A stretch of DNA of 64,000 bases from Sycon ciliatum (Eukaryota; Porifera; Calcarea; Leucosolenida; Sycettidae). Under the pieces are notes generated by a model. That model searched no databases, was not told the origin of the DNA, and saw nothing but the letters and a program-made list of their open reading frames with translations. The stretch lies in the NCBI RefSeq assembly GCF_964019385.1, contig NC_088643.1:9794054-9858053 (forward strand), read 5' to 3'. Below are positions 58,001 to 64,000 of this stretch, piece after piece. The first letter of the stretch is position 1. Each line of letters begins with the position of its first letter. Made by a program: the position numbers and the translations under genes.

Positions 58001-59677
58001 GTGGAAAATTAAAAAAAGAAAAAGAAAATGAGATGCACAAGTCCCCGTTCACATGCAGAGATTACAACGGATGCTCGTACAGTCATCAACGAACGCACAC
58101 ACACACACACGCACGCACGCACACACACACACACGCACACACTAAGGTCTATGTAAAAAGAGTGTAGGGCAACCAAAGTGCATAGGAATGTTGTTGTTAT
58201 TAGTGGTGGTGGTGGTATTGCTGCTGATGATGACACTGTTGCTGAACCCTTTACAGCAGTAAGCTGTCTCGCAGAGTACCAATAGGGGTTGCTCAGTACT
58301 ACCCAAGACGAGTTCAAACGGCAATTCGTCCATGCTGTGCGTCGGCTCACCACTAGCAACTTGCCTGCAGGAGTGATTTCGGTTAATCAAGAGTACATAA
58401 CCCCTGCATACCCTGCTGTCCCGACAAAACCTCACGTTGATATTATATTTTTTTATGACGCAACGGTCCTTGCACCAGTGATTTAATGACATGTGCATGG
58501 GGTGTCTTCGCGCATCACACATGTTTCCTTGAACTAGTTTGTACAGGATCGAATGGGGCTTTGTCCACCACAGGTTCAGGACACATCTGACAGTACGTGT
58601 ACAATACATATCGCATCATAAAAATGACGTCAATTTGAAATTCTGTCGGCACAGCAGCCATAGTGGAATTGCACACTTTATTTAAAAAAATTGGGGGGGG
58701 GGGTATGTACTCTTGGTTTAACCCTTAGCAGCTCAAATACTAGAACAAGTTGACAGTACTAGTACCTCCCCTACTCCACTTCATGCCAGTGTATGTGGTA
58801 TCAACTACTGTTGAGGACGTAGAAATCTGATGGGATGACCGGCGTCGGCGTCCTTACCGCTTTTAGCGGCTACACGCACTGCAGTTCACGTACACTTAAA
58901 ATAGGACCAGCAGCGCTCACGGCTGCGAGCCAATGTCCACTACAGTAGATAATCACTGAATATTAATCCAGGGTTTGATGGAGAGCACAGTAGTGCACAT
59001 ACCGCATGTTCCGGTAAGACAACATGCGACGGGATGGAGAGGATACCTTCGGCAAACTCCTACAGAGAGAGGGAGAGAGAGGGAGAGGGAGAGAGAGAAT
59101 GAGAGAGAGAGAGGGGGGGGGGGGGGGGGGGGAGGAGAGAGAGAGAGACATCATCGGAGAACAACAGCAACACAGTCACAATCACAGAGAAGAGTCGATG
59201 AGCAGTATGACAGTGTATTAAAAAAAATGGGAGAGAAGCAGTATAGTCAACTCTTGGCATGTGAACGGTGAATGCAGTGCAACGTATTTCAAATGTTCAA
59301 CACATCATACCCACGCAGTGTTCATGATTTGAGCGAGCTAGTCCATGCTAAGGATGCCATGGGCTGTGTGACAGCAGCATGATTGTATCAAAGCAATATA
59401 CTGTAAGACATGTTATTATAACGAGTCACAAATTTAACGATTGTCCAAAATCCATAGGATAACAAGAACATACGATAACGATCTTGCAGTCTTCAGGCAT
59501 ATCCGCACATAACACATATGTGGCCTTGCAGCCTCAACAGAACTTATAATAACGAAGAAATGTAACTCGTTAAAACTTTCGATTTACTTCCTCGTTATAT
59601 TTACATGTCTTACAGTATACAGCCTGGTATCAAGGTACTCATAACGCTATGCACACCGACTATGGTAATGGCCAACC

Positions 59678-59719
<42 letters not shown>

Positions 59720-60795
59720 GTCTGTCTGTCTGTCTCTCTCTCCTTCTCTCTGTCTGTCTGTCTGTCTCTGTCTGTCTGTCTGCCTGTCTGTGTGTCTCCT
59801 CCCCCCTCTCTCTTTTTCTCAGGCTGTCTTACCCTGAACACATCGCCGTACAGCACGGAGGCAAAGTCCTCGAGCCTACGTTGGTACTGCTCACAACCCT
59901 GCAGAGACGAGGAAGTAAGATGGGTAAACAGGCATGAAAATACAGTGAAGTACATGGACCGCCCGGCCCACACCCACATCATACATATAGTAATTAATAT
60001 TGCATTTAGCGTGGAGTAATTCATACAATACTGCTCTGCAACTTTTCGCATACACTGCTATCTCGTTTATCCGGGCGGTCCTGGACCGGGCACTGCCTGT
60101 AACTTTGAAATGTTCGTAACTCCGAATCACATACATTTAGATGGCCCCCATTCCCGGCCAGGCCTTTACAGTCTCTCATTTCTTGGTGCTGACCGCTTTA
60201 ATGCACTACCCGCTATCATTCGATCCCAGCGTACTTTGCCTGCTTTTCGCGCTAGCTGCTCACAATTTCTCCTTGGGCACCCTGTAAGAAGGCCATAGGC
60301 CTGTTGGGTATACCCAAGTAAAATAATAAATACTACTACTACTACTAGATGGGGAAAGGCAAGAGAACAGAGTACGACGTCACTATTCTCACAAAAAAAG
60401 TGACAAAAGAGTAGTAATATTACCACCAAAACTGGCCTAGAGGGTGTTCGGCTGACCAAAGTGCCAGTAACTACCGTTACTTCAGTGTCCTGATAACCGA
60501 GGTATGACTGTATAAGCATGTGTACTTCTCTGCGTGGAAGTACGGTAATTCGTCGTGTAAGCCGGGTGAGAAACATGGGATTACGACGGTGGGCCAAGAT
60601 AATGTAGAAGTAGTAGCAGTTTTTTTTTTATTCTACTAGGGGAGTCCCGACAGGCTACTGCCATTTTACTGGGAACCCTAGATGTCACATAGCAATGCAC
60701 ATACCGTGGAGACCACATCCGCGCTCAGATCCTGCTTCTGCCCGTGACCAAAATACGAAACAAAACCAAGACAATTGGCATAACGCACGCACACG

Positions 60796-60834
<39 letters not shown>

Positions 60835-62264
60835 ACACAGAGAAGACTGTACAGTCCATTCAAGAAGTCAATGAAAGGGAGACTAACAACTTGTTGTGGG
60901 ATTATCATTATAACCATTTTATAACCACAAAAACAAAACAAACAATAATACTAGTAGAGTGCCAGCACAAACCAGTGCAGTGCTTCAGACATGAACTGCT
61001 CACTATGAAACAATAATACTAGTAGAGTGCCAGCACAAACCAGTGCAGTGCTTCAGACATGAACTGCTCACTATGAAACAATAATACTAGTAGAGTGCCA
61101 GCACAAACCAGTGCAGTGCTTCAGACATGAACTGCTCACTATGAAACAATAATACTAGTAGAGTGCCAGCACAAACCAGTGCAGTGCTTCAGACATGAAC
61201 TGATCACTATGAAACAATAATACTAGTAGAGTGCCAGCACAAACCAGTGCAGTACTTCAGACATGAACTGCTCACTATGAAACAATAATACTAGTAGAGT
61301 GCCAGCACAAACCAGTGCAGTACTTCAGACATGAACTGATCACTATGAAATCTCTCTTACATACTAGTACAGTCAACCTTGCAAATAATGACCCTCCCTC
61401 GGCCATGAGAAAAGCGTTGTTATTTGCGAGCTGTCGCTATTCGCGAGGTTAAAACTTTAAAGGGCACGCGACCAAGTGGTTCCTAGGTCTGAGGGTAGTG
61501 TTGTTATTCGCGACGTGTGGCTAATATCCGAAGTTGCTATCCGCCAGTTTGACTGTTGGCCATTGCCAGACGGTAGAGAGACATGCCTATAAGGCTAACT
61601 GTAAACATACAGCAGTACAACCCTACAAGTAAAGTGACTTTGCTCCACTCTCTTCGTTGTTCTAGCCAAGAAAAAAACGTAGGGGGGGGGGGGGGGGGGA
61701 GAAAAAGTTTGCTTTTTTAAAGTTTTTTTGCAGTGTTCCGCTATTGCCTTGTCACAAAAAAAAGCAATGTACGGGTGCACCGAGAACCCGGAACGATCGA
61801 TTTGTGGCCGCATTTTCGCTGTGTGAACTGAAAAACCCTAAAAATCGAAAAATGGGTAGGGCGGTGCGCTATCAGAGTAGGGAGGGGGTGCCTCTCCCCC
61901 CCCCCCCCCCCCCCCCTTTGGCTAGAACCCTGCTTTTGCCAATCACAATAGTTGGAGCCTGGAGGAGTACCTCTGTTATTGTGGCTTTCAGACCTGCGAC
62001 GCCGTCCTCAGTGACACTGTCCACTATGTCCAGCACTGCAGTAACAACGCCACCAACAACACACACAGACATGAACGCACACACACACACACACACACAC
62101 ACACTGTCACACACGCACACCCCCATCGCTGAAGCGATGAGAGCGAACAATCTATGTTAAACATAGCAATTTGTGCAGGAATTACACCTTGCAAGGCTGA
62201 TGAAATGACCGCCACGGATTTTGGCCTGGTCTATACCACACAGTTGATTGAAGTGGCTTTTTCT

Positions 62265-62307
<43 letters not shown>

Positions 62308-62844
62308 TTGGGCACACACACAGAAGTAAATACAAATCCGTTCGCAAGCCCGCTGGAGGAAAGGAATTGTGAGCTACACCTGAACACATATCCAATGAAA
62401 CTTCAGCAAAGCGTACATCCAAGGGCCGTAACAACCTGCATTTCATAGTAGGGATGTAACGAATGTTTGGTGTTCGGGCAGATAATCGTTCGTGGAAATC
62501 GTGGCTCGTTACATCTGTACTGTAAAAGCAGAAATGTTACAGGTCGAAATGTTTAGGGGGGGGGGGGGGGGGGCAAGTACGTGTTATAACAATGTGTGTA
62601 TGGGCACAAGGTACATGTACACAGAACCAAGACAATAAAATAAATACATGTAAAAGTATTTGACAGAGAAGTTGATGGTATCAACCTCTCACTGTTACAC
62701 CCATCTTAGTACCTTGATCGGCAGCAGTACGAGAATCAGTCCGCACTCACCTCCATCGATCGCCCGTTGAGGATGGTAGCCGAAAAGGTGTACAGTGTAG
62801 TCCAAATCCTCCGAGCCACAGTCTGCAGGATCACCATCGGCCAT
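54956..62844 (-). CDS. MIS12: MIS12 kinetochore protein, nine exons, 187 aa
   Basis: Exons in order: 62844-62751, 62035-61971, 60737-60705, 59898-59833, 59059-59003, 57988-57923, 57666-57604, 56221-56188, 55041-54956. All introns are GT..AG and all phases agree, giving 187 codons and TGA; human MIS12 is 205 residues. By family it is part of the centromere complex that joins inner kinetochore to KNL1/NDC80. Residues 16-25 (YTVHLFGYHP) match the FFGFTPQ start of MIS12. RRLEDFASVLYGDVFREF and LSIPSHVVLPE match the conserved middle ending in 'IPSNILLPE'. The C-terminal half (about 108-187) is coiled coil (LAKQIEQEKYDQLALKERI). Intron expansion by repeats stretches a 564-base message over 7.9 kb. 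Exon 8's exact acceptor is the least certain border. Confidence 0.86.
55133..55458. mobile_element. pogo-like MITE (CAGTCAA family) in MIS12 intron 8
   Basis: CAGTCAAATCATGTAAATAA and the inverse of CGGTCAATCTTACGAATAAC at the ends, TA outside. Related to 61370-61555. Confidence 0.65.
56001..56170. mobile_element. MITE with GTATTTTCC termini in MIS12 intron 8
   Basis: GCTGTATTTTCCGGAGTAAA and the inverse of GCCGTATTTTCCAGCGTATA; inside, AAGC(T/C)GCACCCC is repeated. Ends 18 bp before exon 8. Confidence 0.7.
56188..56221 (-). CDS. MIS12: MIS12 exon 8 (34-nt microexon)
   Basis: Acceptor cttctttgtcctgtaccag, donor CATAG|gtgagg; encodes AAALQRKVDSI plus one base. A second acceptor 15 bases downstream (ctgctgctctgcag) would give a 19-nt exon in the same phase, removing AAALQ. 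Confidence 0.65.
56853..56993. mobile_element. pogo-like MITE (CAGTGAAACCTGTC family), copy 2
   Basis: CAGTGAATCCTGTCTGAGAC and the inverse of CGGTGAACCTGTCAAGGCGA; TA outside. Confidence 0.75.
57017..57487. mobile_element. pogo-like MITE with CAGTCAGACCTCGC termini
   Basis: CAGTCAGACCTCGCATACCG and the inverse of CAGTCAGACCTCGCTTATCC, TA on both sides, 471 bp. Inside, short units containing 'gagac.gtgcttat' are repeated several times (about 57100-57300), some resembling the element's own ends. Confidence 0.8.
57604..57666 (-). CDS. MIS12: MIS12 exon 7
   Basis: Acceptor gccggttgtgcag, donor GCGAAG|gtgagc; 21 codons, EKYDQLALKERIRQLEEAEA plus K, coiled coil. Confidence 0.85.
57882..57897. 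repeat. poly(C) tract
   Basis: C run in the intron between MIS12 exons 6 and 7, 26 bp from the exon 6 donor. Confidence 0.9.
57923..57988 (-). CDS. MIS12: MIS12 exon 6
   Basis: Acceptor ctgtatcgatcag, donor GAACAG|gtaggt; 22 codons, GKNGHREDQRADCLQLAKQI plus EQ. Confidence 0.83.
58097..58142. repeat. (CA)n/(GCAC)n microsatellite
   Basis: CA repeat with GCAC interruptions in MIS12 intron 5. Confidence 0.95.
59003..59059 (-). CDS. MIS12: MIS12 exon 5
   Basis: 19 codons, EFAEGILSIPSHVVLPEHA, the most conserved block. Donor GCG|gtatgt. The acceptor (ctctctgtag) is directly preceded by the complement of the (GA)n tract, which supplies the pyrimidine run. Confidence 0.87.
59062..59150. repeat. 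(GA)n tract with poly(G)
   Basis: GAGAGGGAGAGA runs with a 16-base G run (about 59116-59131), starting at the acceptor of MIS12 exon 5. Confidence 0.95.
59399..59617. mobile_element. MITE with ACTGTAAGACATGT termini in MIS12 intron 4
   Basis: TACTGTAAGACATGTTATTA and the inverse of TACTGTAAGACATGTAAATA; TATA flanks. 'ATAACGA' motifs are repeated inside. Confidence 0.78.
59680..59820. repeat. (CT)n/(CTGT)n microsatellite
   Basis: CTCTCT then CTGTCTGT blocks in MIS12 intron 4, ending about 12 bp from the exon 4 donor. Confidence 0.95.
59833..59898 (-). CDS. MIS12: MIS12 exon 4
   Basis: Acceptor cctcgtctctgcag, donor TTCAGG|gtaaga; 22 codons, GCEQYQRRLEDFASVLYGDV plus FR. Confidence 0.86.
60053..60510. 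mobile_element. pogo-like element enclosing a LINE 3' end, MIS12 intron 3
   Basis: Ends CACTGCTATCTCGTTTATCC and the inverse of CAGTCATACCTCGGTTATCA, TA outside. Inside, a + strand frame gives YSLSFLGADRFNALP and AFRASCSQFLLGH, the usual last residues of a jockey/CR1-like reverse transcriptase. It is followed by a stop, AATAATAAATACTACTACTA and the end of the LINE (about 60345). So a LINE tail inserted into the DNA transposon. Confidence 0.65.
60705..60737 (-). CDS. MIS12: MIS12 exon 3 (33 nt)
   Basis: Acceptor ttttggtcacgggcag, donor TCCACG|gtatgt; 11 codons KQDLSADVVST. Found from phase and position; short, so less certain than its neighbours. Confidence 0.75.
60783..60840. repeat. (CA)n/(CG)n microsatellite
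   Basis: Alternating purine/pyrimidine stretch in MIS12 intron 2. Confidence 0.95.
60943..61350. repeat. 68-bp tandem repeat, six units, MIS12 intron 2
   Basis: Six nearly identical units starting CAATAATACTAGTAGAGTGC. Single-base variants (CTGCTCAC/CTGATCAC and AGTGCTTC/AGTACTTC) are shared among units 4-6, which shows stepwise duplication. Confidence 0.97.
61370..61555. mobile_element. pogo-like MITE (CAGTCAACC family), MIS12 intron 2
   Basis: CAGTCAACCTTGCAAATAAT and the inverse of CAGTCAAACTGGCGGATAGC. Diverged relatives at 25539 and 55133. Confidence 0.7.
61682..61699. repeat. poly(G) tract
   Basis: G run in MIS12 intron 2. A poly(C) run follows at about 61896-61915. Confidence 0.9.
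61971..62035 (-). CDS. MIS12: MIS12 exon 2
   Basis: Acceptor ggcgttgttactgcag, donor CAGAG|gtactc. Two bases complete GTG, then 21 codons LDIVDSVTEDGVAGLKATIT plus E. Length and helix pattern fit the segment after the FGFTPQ motif. Confidence 0.8.
62079..62115. repeat. (CA)n microsatellite
   Basis: CA repeat 45-80 bases upstream (in gene sense) of the MIS12 exon 2 acceptor. Confidence 0.9.
62266..62306. repeat. (CA)n microsatellite
   Basis: About 20 CA units in MIS12 intron 1. Confidence 0.95.
62557..62573. repeat. poly(G) tract next to a MITE end
   Basis: Follows CTGTACTGTAAAAGCAGAAAT (about 62517), an end of the 26022-26242 family. Confidence 0.85.
62751..62844 (-). CDS. MIS12: MIS12 exon 1
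   Basis: ATG in the context CAAGAAATGGCC; encodes MADGDPADCGSEDLDYTVHL and FGYHPQRAIDG plus one base; donor GATGGAG|gtgagt. The open frame extends upstream without recognisable content, so this ATG was chosen from context and the family's short N-terminus. Confidence 0.82.
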
Positions 62845-63174
62845 TTCTTGGTGCCACACTCTCACGTGGACACGAGATAGAAAGGAACACGTAAAACTGG
62901 TAAAGAGACCTCCTTCACACTTTCTCTCTCTCTGCAACGTATACCATGGTAGACGTTCAATAGTGTATGTGGCGAAAAGCGCTCTACTTTTACTTTTTAG
63001 CTTCTTTCTATTTTGCAGACCTGTTGTTGTGCATTGTTGCATTTTCGACTTTTGAAAACCATGAAAACAGCGCGGGAAACGAAAAAATTAAAAAGTGTAT
63101 TTTCGCGTTCGCTAGCAAGCGCATCGCGCAGTGCAGCGCCGGCACATGCGTAGCTACACGCAGGGAGTACGGTA

Positions 63175-63282
63175 TTGTATGGCCCGGTGTACATGTAATA
63201 TGCCCGAAACTTTGCCGAAAATGCTTTTGGGAAATTCTCGTAAACCTTGCCGAAAATGCTCCCAAACCTTGCCGAAAATGAA
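63175..63282 (-). repeat. imperfect repeats ATTTTCGGCAAGGTTT
   Basis: Three to four copies on the - strand between HHR-4 and MIS12, about 20-35 bp apart. Confidence 0.75.
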
Positions 63283-63284
63283 GG

Positions 63285-63322
63285 GATTCAAACAAGTTTT
63301 CGTACAACACTCATCAGGAATC
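63285..63322 (-). ncRNA. type I hammerhead ribozyme candidate HHR-4
   Basis: On the - strand: CTGATGA (63317-63311), helix II GTG/TAC closed by TTG, GAAA (63301-63298 region), helix III AAC/GTT, cleavage base U before GAATC, helix I GATTC with GAATC. All invariant core bases are kept, but helix II has a G-U pair and the cleavage triplet is UUU, so activity may be weak. Confidence 0.55.
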
Positions 63323-63374
63323 TTCGTTGTACTAAAGGACACTGAAAACAAAATTGAACTATCATAGAAAATCT

Positions 63375-64000
63375 AACTTAGAGAAATAACACTAAACAGC
63401 AGTGAAATTTACAAGTGTGAATTTTAACAGTGAAAGCGAGAGCAATAACGAATGCGTGTACCGGTACTACTACTAGCAATAAACTTGCACCTGAAAAATA
63501 AACAAAGAAGAGAAAGAAAGAAGGAAGGACAAAGTGATAACAAATAACAGCAGTACATTACACCTAGAACATTAAAGGGGAAGTTAAGGGGGGACGGGAG
63601 GTTCAGAGGGTCAAAAAATGAATTTCTGAGTTTTGAACTTTTTGCTATGGAATCTTGTCTTAGGATATTTGAAGCGCCAGAATTTCAAATTTGAGCGTAA
63701 TCGGTTTAGTAGAAGTGGAGTTATGAGCTAAAGTATGTCGAGATAAATTTCAAATGTAAATACTCAAATGTTTACAATTGCCTAATTTTGTGACTTTGGT
63801 TTAGTCCAAAATCAAGCGTTTTTGATTCAACTTCGCCAGGTAAGCGACCCTGGCTTCTGTTTTTGTAGTCATGGAGAGCTGCCACGTGCTTCCTTGATCG
63901 CGTATGACGTTCTGCAGCGCCACGACGCCCACGCGAAGGAAAAAATCTTTGTTTTTTTGTTTGTGATCGTGAAAGTGAACAATTAAATTATTTTACATGG
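63375..64000. other. no gene recognised; probably inside a repeat running off the window
   Basis: AAAGGGGAAGTTAAGGGGGG (about 63572) and the following AT-rich text resemble the start of a DNA transposon, but the other end is outside the window. Confidence 0.3.

Noticed and set aside
60943-61350. CRISPR-like array
   Set aside because: Units are directly head-to-tail 68-mers without variable spacers, in a eukaryotic intron; a satellite.

Overview
This is a eukaryotic nuclear window, almost certainly from an animal. It has introns with GT..AG borders, a TALE homeobox gene, a kinetochore gene cut into nine small exons, long microsatellites and many transposons. The homeodomain is Iroquois-like but strongly diverged, and the transposon mix (Penelope-like, BEL/Pao, tyrosine-recombinase, piggyBac, hAT, pogo-like) suits an early-branching invertebrate such as a sponge. 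That placement is an inference; nothing here proves a species. A run of 200 N (21956-22155) marks an assembly gap.

Two host genes can be modelled with confidence. (1) An Iroquois-type homeobox gene, + strand, 16574-21595, four exons joining in phase to 520 codons, homeodomain in exon 4. (2) A MIS12 homologue, - strand, 62844-54956, nine exons joining in phase to 187 codons. Its introns hold most of the microsatellites and small DNA transposons of the last 8 kb. A third, less certain locus (- strand, 46780-45538) encodes a CARD-like death-fold domain followed, after a one-base frame shift, by an alanine-rich segment and an unfamiliar C-terminus. Weaker multi-exon candidates lie on the - strand at 15457-14038 and 11754-11250, and single candidate exons on the + strand near 4.4 kb and 32.6 kb.

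Layout: 1-7.3 kb, no firm gene, several MITEs and foldbacks. 7.3-9.8 kb, a young non-autonomous LTR retrotransposon with near-identical LTRs, followed by a CT microsatellite of nearly 500 bp. 10.3-16.5 kb, weak gene candidates. 16.5-21.6 kb, the Irx-like gene. 22-36 kb, mobile-element mosaic with inverted arms 10 kb apart. 38-44.4 kb, a large foldback with inverted arms, a tyrosine-recombinase fragment and a BEL/Pao remnant in its loop, then a second palindrome. 44.4-50.9 kb, CARD-like locus, a long palindrome, and non-LTR, Penelope-like and SINE remnants. 51-54.2 kb, a piggyBac-type element and a decayed transposon protein. 54.9-62.9 kb, MIS12.

The most interesting signals are small. Four sequences have every core nucleotide of a type I hammerhead ribozyme with matching helices: one in a 111-bp insertion with a 13-bp target duplication, two facing each other in a 0.8-kb palindrome, and one about 440 bp upstream of MIS12 on its coding strand. 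A GIY-YIG fragment of Penelope type lies nearby, and that retroelement class is known to carry hammerheads. Five extremely short (27-54 bp) palindromic hAT-like insertions, four with perfect 8-bp target duplications, are the second unusual group.
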